64,000 nt of DNA from Lachnospiraceae bacterium. GTDB taxonomy: Bacteria; Bacillota; Clostridia; Lachnospirales; Lachnospiraceae. The stretch covers positions 248,001-312,000 of the forward strand of contig CABJAB010000004.1 of NCBI GenBank assembly GCA_902363445.1, read 5' to 3'. A program made the translations under genes and the position numbers. Below the pieces are notes generated by a model, which ran no database searches, had not been told where the DNA came from, and worked only from the letters and a program-made list of their open reading frames with translations. Below are positions 55,273 to 63,601 of this stretch, one piece after another; the stretch's first letter is position 1; each line of letters opens with the position of its first letter.

Positions 55273-56340
55273 CTACCTCCACAGATGAATCGTCCCTTCG
55301 TCGTTCATCTTTTTCAGCACCGTCGCCGTGATCGGAAACAGGAAAATCCCCCATACCCCCATCACCTTTGCTCCGGCAAAGATACAGATCAGCGTGACAA
55401 TCGGGTGAAGCCCCACCTGCTGCCCGATGATCTTCGGCTCCAGAATCTGGCGTACCATCGTAATAAATAAATACAAGATCAGAATTCCCACTCCAAAGCC
55501 CACATTTCCCAGAACGCAGGAAACCAGTCCCCAGGGAATTAAGACCGTCCCTGTGCCGAGCACCGGAAGGATATCCACGATTGCTATCAAAAACGCGTAC
55601 AGAAGCGGCATTTCCACTCTAAGAATCAAGAAGCCCACATACAGCTCCACAAAGGTCACACACATCAAAAACAGATAGACCTTCAGAATCTTGCCCACCA
55701 TTACCTTAGCGTTCTTCGCCACATCCACGATCATGTCCCGTTTTTTGTCCGGCATTTGGCGCAGCACAAAATTTTTGACGTTTTCCAGATCCGCCGTAAA
55801 GAAAAAGGAGGAGATCACAGCAAACAAAAGCTGGATCAAAAGGCCGGGAAACGCGACCACGTAGGAAGCCCCCAGACTGATGATGCTGCCGGAAGCTTTC
55901 AGGACGACCTCCTGCATCGTATTTTCCAGAGAATCCGCTACAGCCATCACACGTTCCTGGTTTCCGGGGAAGCTCCCCGCGATCTTATCCATCAGCATAC
56001 TGAGCTGAGGTTCAATATGAGTTTCATAATACGCCGGAAGCTTCTTGGCCATCTCCTGGATAAAAGCAAATATCCGTGCGCCAAAAAAGTAGATCAAAAC
56101 CCCAAGCAGTACATAAAACAGGACTACCGCAACTGGAGCGAAGTATTTCCGGTCAAGTCTGATTTTATTCGACAGAAACCGAATCACGGGATTCAGGACG
56201 ACAGCCACCAAAAGGCCGATCACAAACGGAAGAAAGATGGGAAACAGCTTTTTCAAGATAAAATAGAGAACGCCGACCACAATGATAAAATACAGAAAAT
56301 TTATGATAAACGCTTTTCTTTTTTCCAGCTTCCCATTCAT
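55273..56340 (-). CDS. AI-2E/YtvI family membrane protein
   Basis: 355 aa from ATG 56340 (GGGGG seven bases upstream). Seven to eight membrane segments in the AI-2E transporter superfamily layout: paired N-terminal helices, a long amphipathic middle segment (about 95-190), and C-terminal helices including P-V-L-G-T-G-T-V-L-I-P-W. Within the family it looks closest to the YtvI sporulation proteins, which fits a spore-former; transport of autoinducer is not implied. Confidence 0.82.
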   Translation of the reverse strand: MNGKLEKRKAFIINFLYFIIVVGVLYFILKKLFPIFLPFVIGLLVAVVLNPVIRFLSNKIRLDRKYFAPVAVVLFYVLLGVLIYFFGARIFAFIQEMAKKLPAYYETHIEPQLSMLMDKIAGSFPGNQERVMAVADSLENTMQEVVLKASGSIISLGASYVVAFPGLLIQLLFAVISSFFFTADLENVKNFVLRQMPDKKRDMIVDVAKNAKVMVGKILKVYLFLMCVTFVELYVGFLILRVEMPLLYAFLIAIVDILPVLGTGTVLIPWGLVSCVLGNVGFGVGILILYLFITMVRQILEPKIIGQQVGLHPIVTLICIFAGAKVMGVWGIFLFPITATVLKKMNDEGTIHLWR

Positions 56341-56488
56341 GGCTATCCCCCTCAAAACGCCGACTGTTGTATACACTTTGCGGCAGGCCTAAGCCTGCCG
56401 CTTGTCTTTACTCTATCATATTATTTCATGGGGCTCAAGCATATGAAGACAACTTTTACAAAGTTTTAACGGAAGCCTATGTTTATTC

Positions 56489-57406
56489 TTATTTCAGGAA
56501 ACCATTCACTATCTGTTCCTCCGCTTCCTGCTCCGTAAGCCCCAGTGTCATCAGCTTCGTGATCTGTTCCCCGGCGATCTTGCCGATGGCGGCCTCATGA
56601 ATCAGGGCCGCGTCCGGATGATTCGCCGTTATTTCCGGCACCGCGCTGATCTTGGCATCGTCCATGATAATGGAATCACATTCAGAATGACCGCTGCACT
56701 TGTTGTTCCCGTGAATCTTGGAAACGAAAAGCTGGCGGGAATCCTCTCTGGCCACGGAGCGGGATACCACATTGGCGCTGGAACCTTTCCCGTCCAAATC
56801 TACAATAAACTCGCTCTTAGCGTCCTGCGCCCCATGGGTCATCAGCTTTTCCGTGACCACGAATCTGGCTCCGTCCGCCAGTACTGCCTCCGTCGTCCGG
56901 ATGGTAGAATCCACACCTTTGATCTGAACACTGTCCATTTCCATATAGGCGTCCTGCCCCAGCTCCACAACCGTCTTTGGATTCATGATGCGCTTACCGT
57001 TTCCGTCGCCTTCTCCATAATGCTTTTCCACATACCGCACCCTGGCTCCCTTCTCCAGGAAAAACCGGTGGATGCCGTCATGCTTTGATGTATCGCACCC
57101 GCTGTTATGGATGCCGCAGCCTGCGACGATCACCACATCCGCGCCCTCTCCCACATAAAAGTCGTTGTAGACCACTTCCTGAAGGCCCGTCTGGCTTAAG
57201 ATCACGGGAATATGCACGCTCTCGTGCTTCGTCCCCGGCTTTATCCTGATATCAATTCCGGTTCCGTCCGGCTTGGATATGATATCGATGTTTGCTGTGG
57301 TGTTTCTGCTCTCGGTCTGCCCGTTAGCCCTGATATTATACGCGCCTGTGGGGATCTCATGAAGCCCCGCGATCTGCTCCAGCAATGTCTGTTCAATTGC
57401 GTCCAT
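56489..57406 (-). CDS. SufB/SufD-family Fe-S scaffold, short stand-alone (SMS) type
   Basis: 305 aa from ATG 57406; this A is also the last base of the sufC stop (TGATG), a translational coupling. Much shorter than SufB (about 470 aa), it is essentially the beta-helix core with N- and C-terminal helices. Conserved features are the N-N-K-C-S-G-H-S-E-C-D stretch and a late H-E-A-A-I-G motif matching SufB/D dimer-interface residues. With SufC it would form the minimal two-gene scaffold. No sufS, sufU or longer sufB is beside it. Confidence 0.85.
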   Translation of the reverse strand: MDAIEQTLLEQIAGLHEIPTGAYNIRANGQTESRNTTANIDIISKPDGTGIDIRIKPGTKHESVHIPVILSQTGLQEVVYNDFYVGEGADVVIVAGCGIHNSGCDTSKHDGIHRFFLEKGARVRYVEKHYGEGDGNGKRIMNPKTVVELGQDAYMEMDSVQIKGVDSTIRTTEAVLADGARFVVTEKLMTHGAQDAKSEFIVDLDGKGSSANVVSRSVAREDSRQLFVSKIHGNNKCSGHSECDSIIMDDAKISAVPEITANHPDAALIHEAAIGKIAGEQITKLMTLGLTEQEAEEQIVNGFLK

Positions 57407-58140
57407 CAATACCCCTCCTTATAAAATCTGCAGTTCATATCATTTTCGTCGTTCAGAAGGCCGGGAAGGATATCTTCTTTCTTTCCCTCCGCCGTCACGC
57501 GGCCGTCGGCGATCACGATGATCCTGTCCGCTATATTCAAGATTCTCTCTTGATGGGAAATGATCAGGATGGAAGCTCCCGCGATCCGCTCATGCATTTT
57601 TTCAAAGACCTTGATCAGGTTGTTAAAGCTCCAAAGATCAATTCCGGCCTCCGGCTCGTCAAATACCGACATTTTCGTCCCTCTGGCGATGATCGTGGCA
57701 ATCTCGATCCTTTTTAACTCGCCGCCGGACAGGCTGGCATTGACTTCTCTGTTGATATAATCCCTGGCGCAAAGCCCTACTTCCGAAAGATAATCACATG
57801 CTCCGGCGGTGCTGATCTTTTCGCCCGCTGCCAGGCGGATCAAATCTAACACCGTCACGCCCTTGAAGCGCACCGGCTGCTGAAACGCATAACTGATGCC
57901 CATATTGGCCCGTTCTGTGATGCTCTTATGGGTGACATCCACACCGTCAAACAAAATACGCCCTTCCGCGGGCTTCTCTATTCCTGCGATCACACGGGCA
58001 AGAGTGGATTTCCCACCGCCGTTCGGTCCCGTGATCGCGATGAACTGATCATCCTCGATCTTCAAATTCACATTTCTCAAAATCTCCTTCTGGCTGTTTT
58101 CTTCCTCCACCTGAAAGGAGATATTCTGTAATTCCAGCAT
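57406..58140 (-). CDS. sufC: SufC-type ABC ATPase of Fe-S cluster assembly
   Basis: 244 aa starting M-L-E-L-Q-N-I-S-F at ATG 58140 (AGAGGG nine bases upstream). Walker A G-P-N-G-G-G-K-S-T, Q-loop Q-Q-P-V-R-F-K-G-V, signature L-S-G-G-E-L-K-R, Walker B V-F-D-E-P-E-A-G-I-D and H-loop H. The E-A-G-I-D form is typical of SufC. It energises the SufB-like scaffold encoded next. Confidence 0.93.
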   Translation of the reverse strand: MLELQNISFQVEEENSQKEILRNVNLKIEDDQFIAITGPNGGGKSTLARVIAGIEKPAEGRILFDGVDVTHKSITERANMGISYAFQQPVRFKGVTVLDLIRLAAGEKISTAGACDYLSEVGLCARDYINREVNASLSGGELKRIEIATIIARGTKMSVFDEPEAGIDLWSFNNLIKVFEKMHERIAGASILIISHQERILNIADRIIVIADGRVTAEGKKEDILPGLLNDENDMNCRFYKEGY

Positions 58141-58272
58141 AGGCTTTGCCCTCTCTTTCTTTCTCACGGGTATTTTCATTTTCCCCGGATTTTTCCTGGG
58201 TATTCCAAAATCACCTGTATGCCTCAAGACATCGGTTCTATATTTCTTCCTGCCGCTGCCGATCCTGTTCTA

Positions 58273-58968
58273 TTACGGTATAAGCCCCGCGAACATAGGC
58301 GCCAGGACCACGGTTATCACGCCGGCCGTCACGACCGCCAGGCTGGACATAGCTCCTTCCACCTCACCAAATTCCAACGCCTTGCTGGTGCCGATGGCAT
58401 GTGCCGAATTGCCGCAGGCCAGTCCGACTGCGATAGGATTGGTGATCCGAAACAGCCTGCACACCGTCTTTGCTGCAATCCCCCCAAAAAGGCCGGTGAT
58501 GATGACGGCCGCCACTGTCAGAGTAGGATTCCCTCCCAGCTCCTCCGATACCCCCATAGCAATGGCCGTGGTAATGGATTTCGGCTGAAGGGAATGGTAG
58601 ATCATAGCATCCAGTCCAAAAATCGCGCAGAGCGCCCAAATGGTAAATGCCGCCGCAATACAGCCGCTCACCAGACTGATGAGGATGGCCGCCAGGTTTT
58701 TCTTCAGGACCTGTATCTGTTTATACATGGGAATCGCCAGGCAGACCGTCGACGGCGTCAAAAAGTACGTAATATACTTGGCGCCTTGATCGAAGGTATC
58801 GTAATCAATATGAAACGCCGTCAGCACGATCACAATCAGAATCGTACACAGAAGCAGTGGATTGCATATCGTGTAGGAAAATCTCTTTTGAATCTTAAGA
58901 CCGATCCAGTACGCTGCAAGCGCAAGGAAAAAGCCGAAATAAACACTTTCCCTGAACAGGTCATTCAT
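58273..58968 (-). CDS. lrgB: LrgB/CidB family membrane protein
   Basis: 231 aa from ATG 58968, which overlaps the lrgA stop and has GGAGG nine bases upstream. Six to eight membrane segments with F-L-T-P-S-T-V-C-L-A-I-P-M-Y and the G-L-A-C-G-N-S-A-H-A-I-G-T-S-K-A-L-E motif. LrgAB proteins modulate murein hydrolase activity or export pyruvate/glycolate-like acids, depending on species. Confidence 0.92.
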   Translation of the reverse strand: MNDLFRESVYFGFFLALAAYWIGLKIQKRFSYTICNPLLLCTILIVIVLTAFHIDYDTFDQGAKYITYFLTPSTVCLAIPMYKQIQVLKKNLAAILISLVSGCIAAAFTIWALCAIFGLDAMIYHSLQPKSITTAIAMGVSEELGGNPTLTVAAVIITGLFGGIAAKTVCRLFRITNPIAVGLACGNSAHAIGTSKALEFGEVEGAMSSLAVVTAGVITVVLAPMFAGLIP

Positions 58969-59347
58969 GGGCTTTTTCCTCCTTGTCCGCTTTTTTGTCA
59001 AGGATGGCCTGAGCTACGATTCCTGTCACAGCCATAACTACTACCGTGCTGATACCAATGACCGCAAGAATCGAGACCAGCTTGTCCGCCACGCTTCCCA
59101 TGACCGTCATCAGACTGACACAGGGACCGATAAACAGGACCGGCATAATCTTCACCAAAAAGCTTCCGGTTTCTTCCACCTGCTCCAATTTGACGGCCTT
59201 TGTCATCAGGAGCAGAAACAGGAGGACCAGGCCATACACGCTGGCCGGGACCGGCAGGGGCAGGACGCGGTTCAGAAATTCACCGGCAAAGGAGACTACC
59301 ATGATAACAGACAGCTGCTTTACATATTTCATATAATTCAAAATCAT
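58961..59347 (-). CDS. lrgA: LrgA/CidA family holin-like protein
   Basis: About 128 aa with four membrane segments and the family pattern L-P-L-P-V-P-A-S-V-Y-G-L-V-L-L-F and P-V-L-F-I-G-P-C-V-S-L-M. Start codon is uncertain: ATG 59347 is very close to GGAGTG, while an ATG five codons later has wider spacing. Eight-base overlap with lrgB indicates translational coupling. Partner of LrgB in the membrane. Confidence 0.9.
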   Translation of the reverse strand: MILNYMKYVKQLSVIMVVSFAGEFLNRVLPLPVPASVYGLVLLFLLLMTKAVKLEQVEETGSFLVKIMPVLFIGPCVSLMTVMGSVADKLVSILAVIGISTVVVMAVTGIVAQAILDKKADKEEKAHE

Positions 59348-59515
59348 CACTCCTAGTCGTATATCTTTAATATCAAGTCTCTGCTATAGTTGCCCAGATA
59401 TACCTCATCCCCGTACACCGCTATAAATTATACGGCTTTTTTGCCGCAGTTGCAAGTGCTTTTGTCTCAAAGAGACTCTTCTTGAAAAACAAAGTGAAAT
59501 TAATTATCCTTGATA

Positions 59516-59549
59516 CAAAAACAGGCCTTTCTTTTCAGAAAGACCTGTC
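59516..59549 (-). terminator. Terminator of tRNA-Leu (AAG)
   Basis: ACAGG-T-CTTTC ... GAAAG-G-CCTGT followed by TTTTTG on the minus strand, three bases from the tRNA 3' end. Confidence 0.85.
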
Positions 59550-59551
59550 GA

Positions 59552-59636
59552 TGCAGTTGGCGGGACTTGAACCCGCACGAGCGCAATGCTCACTAGATCC
59601 TTAGTCTAGCGCGTATGCCAATTCCGCCACAACTGC
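59552..59636 (-). tRNA. tRNA-Leu, anticodon AAG
   Basis: 85 nt class II tRNA with acceptor GCAGTTG/CAACTGC and discriminator A. Anticodon stem CTAGA/TCTAG around CTAAGGA gives anticodon AAG at positions 34-36. A long variable arm (GAGCATTGCGCTC) and T-arm GCGGG-TTCAAGT-CCCGC region are present. A34 would need deamination to inosine. No CCA encoded. Confidence 0.93.
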
Positions 59637-59665
59637 GTGCCGTCAGTTTAACTGACGCGAATATT

Positions 59666-59694
59666 ATGATAGCATTGCAGCACCAAAAAGTCAA
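59666..59694 (-). promoter_or_regulatory. Promoter of tRNA-Leu (AAG)
   Basis: Minus-strand TTGACT (59689-59694), 17-base spacer, TATCAT (59666-59671). A palindrome CGTCAGTT-T-AACTGACG (59641-59657) lies in the 5' leader. Confidence 0.7.
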
Positions 59695-59752
59695 TGGTTT
59701 TTAGGTGAAAAAATCGCTCAAATTTTTTTACAAATTTTTTCATTCAATTGTG

Positions 59753-59781
59753 TTGACATCTGAGAAAATTTGGGTTATACT
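59753..59781 (+). promoter_or_regulatory. Promoter of tRNA-Leu (CAG)
   Basis: TTGACA (59753-59758), 17-base spacer, TATACT (59776-59781): close to the perfect sigma-A consensus. Confidence 0.85.
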
Positions 59782-59844
59782 ACACTAGCGTTCGGAAATA
59801 AAAGCCAGGCTTTGAGGCGATTGTGACCAGACAAAATAAAATAT

Positions 59845-59929
59845 GCAGTTGTGGCGGAATTGGCATACGCGCATGATTCAGGTTCATGTGAGCATTACGC
59901 TCGTGAGGGTTCAAGTCCCTCCAACTGCA
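59845..59929 (+). tRNA. tRNA-Leu, anticodon CAG
   Basis: 85 nt class II tRNA, largely the same as the divergent tRNA-Leu except in the anticodon and variable/T stems. Anticodon stem CATGA/TCATG around loop TTCAGGT gives CAG. Variable arm GAGCATTACGCTC. No CCA encoded. Confidence 0.95.
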
Positions 59930-59937
59930 CGAATTTT

Positions 59938-59968
59938 ACAGTCATTTCATGAGAAATGGCTGTTTTTT
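59938..59968 (+). terminator. Terminator of tRNA-Leu (CAG)
   Basis: ACAG-T-CATTTC-ATGA-GAAATG-G-CTGT followed by TTTTTTC, eight bases after the tRNA. Confidence 0.88.
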
Positions 59969-60095
59969 CTTTTTCTTCTCTCTGCTTTCGAGAACGTTGT
60001 GCGTTTTTAAAAAGCGCATAAACGTTGTATAAAAGCGCACTTATAGGCATAGAGTAATGCAATATCGTATACTTGTGCTGAGTAGAGGTGATTAC

Positions 60096-60359
60096 ATGGG
60101 AGAAAAACATCCGACTGATTATTATGTACAATTTGAAAACGTTGATTATTATCTGGACCTTGGCAACCATATATCCTATTACCGGAAAAAAGCCAAGCTC
60201 ACCCAGGAGCAGCTGGCTAACATGGTGGGAATATCCCGTTCTTATCTGAGCCATATTGAAGCCCCTAACGCTTTCCAGAAATGCTCTCTCGACACCGTCT
60301 TTAAAATCTGCCATGCTTTGAAGATCGAACCGGTCCAGTTGTTTCTGCCGCTTCCGTGA
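60096..60359 (+). CDS. Small Cro/CI-type HTH regulator
   Basis: 87 aa from ATG 60096 (AGAGGTG five bases upstream). An XRE helix-turn-helix covers residues 22-75 (I-S-Y-Y-R-K-K-A-K-L-T-Q-E-Q-L-A-N-M-V-G-I-S-R). The leading D-Y-Y-V-Q-F-E-N-V tail is short. Single gene with no obvious partner; target unknown. Confidence 0.85.
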   Translation: MGEKHPTDYYVQFENVDYYLDLGNHISYYRKKAKLTQEQLANMVGISRSYLSHIEAPNAFQKCSLDTVFKICHALKIEPVQLFLPLP

Positions 60360-60377
60360 CCATGTCTAAAAACATTC

Positions 60378-60424
60378 CTTTCAAATAAATTTTTCTGTCT
60401 GATCTACAAGACAAGAGGAAATCA
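60378..60424 (+). repeat. Dispersed repeat Y, copy 2
   Basis: CCTTTCAAATAAAT ... CAAGAGGAAATC, about 80 percent like 47239-47284. Confidence 0.7.
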
Positions 60425-60461
60425 AACAAAAAAAATTTATTTAAATAGTTATTTAAAAGTA

Positions 60462-60523
60462 CACCTTGCCGCACGGAGGGCGCCCGCCCAGAGGGTATGA
60501 ATTAAGGGATGCCCTTGGGTACA
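60462..60523 (+). repeat. Dispersed repeat X, copy 2
   Basis: CACCTTGCCGCACGGAGGGC ... GATGCCCTTGGGTAC, about 80 percent like 47166-47227, same orientation. Confidence 0.75.
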
Positions 60524-60530
60524 AAACAAC

Positions 60531-60572
60531 AAAGGACTACTGCAGCCATCCGGCCTTTCAGTAGTCCTTTTT
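60531..60572 (+). terminator. Hairpin with T-run between the HTH and the 83-aa gene
   Basis: AAAGGACTACTG and CAGTAGTCCTTTTT form a 12-bp stem. It can serve the plus-strand regulator and, through its A-run, the minus-strand gene ending at 60592. Confidence 0.8.
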
Positions 60573-60591
60573 ATGTATCCATGTATCCGCA

Positions 60592-60840
60592 TCAGCACGA
60601 TTTAAGACGCACCATAACCTGGCAGCTGCTGTAATCGGGAAGAGTTATAGTGGCCGACTTATCCGTACAGTCCCTGGAAAGCCTGCCGTTCACCTGGCTG
60701 GCCAGCCTCCTGAAAGCCTTCCTTCCCTCTTCTGCTTCCACGACCACGGTGGTAATATATGCTGCTATATCGTTTCTCTCTTCTCTCGGAAGCTTTCCTT
60801 TCTTCGCCTGGATGGCTTCCACTTCAAACCCGTATTTCAT
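60592..60840 (-). CDS. Small conserved-looking unknown protein
   Basis: 82 aa from ATG 60840 (AAGGGCG about ten bases upstream). Predicted alpha/beta: helix with E-V-E-A-I-Q-A-K-K-G-K, strand I-A-A-Y-I-T-T-V-V-V-E-A-E, then charged helix and C-terminal strands with two Cys. No family recognised. It stands alone downstream of the Nudix gene; a gap of about 130 bases separates them. Confidence 0.6.
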   Translation of the reverse strand: MKYGFEVEAIQAKKGKLPREERNDIAAYITTVVVEAEEGRKAFRRLASQVNGRLSRDCTDKSATITLPDYSSCQVMVRLKSC

Positions 60841-60973
60841 CAATTCATTCGCCCTTTCAGAAAACCGGACACCCTTTTTCCGGCTACGGGTTCTATTCTA
60901 AATGCAATTCCGTCAAATTGCAACCCTAAACTTACCTTTTTCCGACGTCTTCCAAGTTCCTCAGGGCCGCCGT

Positions 60974-61543
60974 TCATTTCTTCTCCGCCAGAACAGTGTA
61001 CAACTTTTCATATTCTTCCCAGTGGATACAAGACGGGATGCTTCCGTCCTTAAGCCTGTGATACAGCTCTTCGGCATCCATCCAGCGCACCTCTGCCACC
61101 TCTTCCTTCTGAAGGCGGAGCCCGGAAAGCCCGGCGTCCTTCTCCGCCAAAAACACATAATGGAACTCCCGGTCGATATGGCTGATTCCCTGATATTCCC
61201 AGCTGCTTTCCGACTTGAGACAAAACAGAAACCGCAGTTCTCCAGACTCCAGGGATATCCCCAGTTCTTCCTTCGTCTCCCGGACCGCCGTCTCCAGATA
61301 ACCGTCTCCGGCGGAAACGTGTCCCGCCGCCGCAACATCCCAAAGTCCCGGATAGCTGTCCTTTTCCTCGCTGCGTCTCTGAAGGAGCACCTGTACCCGT
61401 ACACTACTGTCCTCGTCCGGCAGCCGGCGCATAATCCATACGCGGGAAGCTCCATGCCAATCCCCGTCCCTGTGTACCAGCTGTCTCGCTTTCTTCTCTC
61501 CTGTAGGCTTCCCGTTCTCCGTCAGTATATCAAAATATTCCAT
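60974..61543 (-). CDS. Nudix hydrolase, YfcD/isopentenyl-isomerase-like group
   Basis: 189 aa. Nudix box region G-H-V-S-A-G-D-G-Y-L-E-T-A-V-R-E-T-K-E-E-L-G-I around residues 74-96, with an Asp where the first Glu of the classic box is expected. The N-terminal Y-F-D-I-L-T-E-N-G-K-P-T-G and R-D-G-D-W-H pattern resembles the YfcD/Idi-like branch. ATG 61543 has GGAAGGAAAG upstream; the gene follows the beta-propeller gene by 14 bases, likely same operon. Substrate unknown. Confidence 0.85.
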   Translation of the reverse strand: MEYFDILTENGKPTGEKKARQLVHRDGDWHGASRVWIMRRLPDEDSSVRVQVLLQRRSEEKDSYPGLWDVAAAGHVSAGDGYLETAVRETKEELGISLESGELRFLFCLKSESSWEYQGISHIDREFHYVFLAEKDAGLSGLRLQKEEVAEVRWMDAEELYHRLKDGSIPSCIHWEEYEKLYTVLAEKK

Positions 61544-61557
61544 TTGTCTTTCCTTCC

Positions 61558-63573
61558 TTATCGTTCATCCTCCAGAAGAACCTCTCCCAGCTTTTCACCG
61601 CTCTCCAAAGAATACGCCGACACAGAAGGGCCTGCGTTGGCAAGATACAGGGTATTCGCGATATAAATCCCCCGCGTATCATAATACCGATATCCCGACT
61701 CCTCTCCGCCCAGCTCAATGGAAAATTTCTCTGTGAAACCACTCCCCGCTTCGTAAGAATATACGACGTATCGGGAAATCTCTGTCCATCCCCCGTCTTT
61801 CTTCTCCACACTTTCGGTCACACAAAAGCCCAGCAGATTTTTGGAAACGTCGATGAGGGCCGCCTTATGATTATTCAGTACGGCCGTTCCGTCCGCATCC
61901 TCCAGGACCGTCTTATCCAATTCTTTCACATCGTAAGGATCGCCGATGTCAAACATGGACAGCTTGATCCCTTCAAATGCTCCTGTCCTGGGATTTACTT
62001 CTCTGCCGATACCCAAAAGCTTGTCGTCTTCATAGAAATGCAGGTAGCTGGAAAAACCGGTGATCTTAAGCTCTCCCATGATCTTCGGATTCTCGGGATC
62101 CGACAGATCCACACTGAACAAAGGATCCATCTGGCGGAAGGTTACAAAGTATCCGTTATCTCCCAGGAACCGGGCCGAATAGATCTGTTCGCCGGGAGCA
62201 AGATTATGGATGCTTCCTACGATATCCAAATCTTCATCCATCACATACAGAGAGTTTGTCTCGCCGCCGTTCTGATAATCGTCCACTGTGGCGACCAGCC
62301 TCAGATAACCCTGATACTGGTCCAAGGAGAACTGATCGTTCAGCCGCCCCAGGAACCGTTTGTTCGCAGAGACTTCCATCTGGCCGTCTTTATAAGAAAG
62401 CTTGAATATCTCCGTCTGGCTTTTGCTACTACTGCTGCTCCACAGCTGCTCAGCCACATATATGGCGTCACCGCTCACATACATGGTATCCCCGCTGAAG
62501 TAAACCGCCTCCGTGTCACAGAATCGGTCCGGGGCCGTTATATCCAGAGAGGCCGCCACCAGAGAACATCTCGCCGCCACATTCTCCGGATAGTGGATAT
62601 GGTCATATGCCACTGGCTCGTCGTCAACATAGGGAATGTAAGACCTGTCATTTTCTTCCGATTCGGCTGCCGCATATTTTTCAGTGAATACATAAACATA
62701 GCTGCCGTTTTTTCTGCTGGAATGATAAGAGCCGTCCTGGGACAGCATTCCTGTTAATTTCGGATCTCCTCTGTCTGTTATATCATAAACTGCCGTCACT
62801 GTATAGTTTTCTCCAGCTTCATTATAACAGTCCATGAGTACCGCCATCGTATCACCGTCCACATAAATCTCCAGAACAGAATCATAATCTCTGTAGACCC
62901 CGTCTGTGACAGGGCCCGTTCTGGACACTTCCTTCATCTCCCCGCCGTTCGCCTCGATGATATGCACGGTACCCACAGCGTCTTCTCCCGCATACACCAC
63001 ATAAAGGTATTTTCCGTCTGTCTTAACAATATCACTTTCATCCACTCCCTCCACCTGGATGTTCGTTTCCGAATGCTCTGCTTCCGAGGGCGCTGCTTCG
63101 TCCTCTGTCTTTGCACCGCTTTCGGAAGCTGCCGCCGTCTCCGGCATCGCTCCGTCGGCCGCTTCCCCGGCATACGCTTCCGTCTGATTTTCCTGCTGTT
63201 TCTTCAGATATTCGTATATTTCCCCATAGGAAGACGCTGTCTTATAGCCGCCCGTCAGACTCACTCCCTCCGCCGGTTCCTCGCCTGTCTGGAAACCGAT
63301 GCGCCCTTTCGACCGGGTGTCCGGAACCGCGGCGTTGTCCCTGCCGATCTGCCGGAACAGCCAAAAGCTCCCTCCTAAGATCAAGAAGAGAAGCACTGCC
63401 GCAGCCGCCTTATATCCGGTGACTATACGTTTCGGTTTCCGACCCTCCCACTTAAGCTTTTCTGTCACCTTGTCCGGGGATAAGCTCTCCGGAGGTTCAA
63501 CCATGTCCGCCGTTTTTTTTGCCTCTTCTATCCATTTCTGATCCATGGGGTCCTTCTCCCATCTATCACTCAT
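61558..63573 (-). CDS. Membrane-anchored beta-propeller domain protein
   Basis: 671 aa from ATG 63573 (GGAG nine bases upstream). A cytoplasmic N-terminus of about 50 aa, one membrane helix (about 55-75), an Ala/Glu-rich linker, then the secreted beta-propeller family domain starting at N-I-Q-V-E-G-V-D-E-S-D-I-V-K-T-D-G. It directly follows a sigma-factor gene, so the short cytoplasmic segment could act as an anti-sigma region with the propeller as sensor; this is inference from order, and no zinc-binding anti-sigma motif is present. Confidence 0.87.
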   Translation of the reverse strand: MSDRWEKDPMDQKWIEEAKKTADMVEPPESLSPDKVTEKLKWEGRKPKRIVTGYKAAAAVLLFLILGGSFWLFRQIGRDNAAVPDTRSKGRIGFQTGEEPAEGVSLTGGYKTASSYGEIYEYLKKQQENQTEAYAGEAADGAMPETAAASESGAKTEDEAAPSEAEHSETNIQVEGVDESDIVKTDGKYLYVVYAGEDAVGTVHIIEANGGEMKEVSRTGPVTDGVYRDYDSVLEIYVDGDTMAVLMDCYNEAGENYTVTAVYDITDRGDPKLTGMLSQDGSYHSSRKNGSYVYVFTEKYAAAESEENDRSYIPYVDDEPVAYDHIHYPENVAARCSLVAASLDITAPDRFCDTEAVYFSGDTMYVSGDAIYVAEQLWSSSSSKSQTEIFKLSYKDGQMEVSANKRFLGRLNDQFSLDQYQGYLRLVATVDDYQNGGETNSLYVMDEDLDIVGSIHNLAPGEQIYSARFLGDNGYFVTFRQMDPLFSVDLSDPENPKIMGELKITGFSSYLHFYEDDKLLGIGREVNPRTGAFEGIKLSMFDIGDPYDVKELDKTVLEDADGTAVLNNHKAALIDVSKNLLGFCVTESVEKKDGGWTEISRYVVYSYEAGSGFTEKFSIELGGEESGYRYYDTRGIYIANTLYLANAGPSVSAYSLESGEKLGEVLLEDER

Positions 63574-63601
63574 ACGATTCATCTCCTTCACATAACGGAT
63601 T

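Noticed and set aside
59895..60314. 139-aa minus-strand frame over the tRNA-Leu and HTH gene
   Set aside because: Antisense to a tRNA, its terminator and a clear HTH gene; no start signals.
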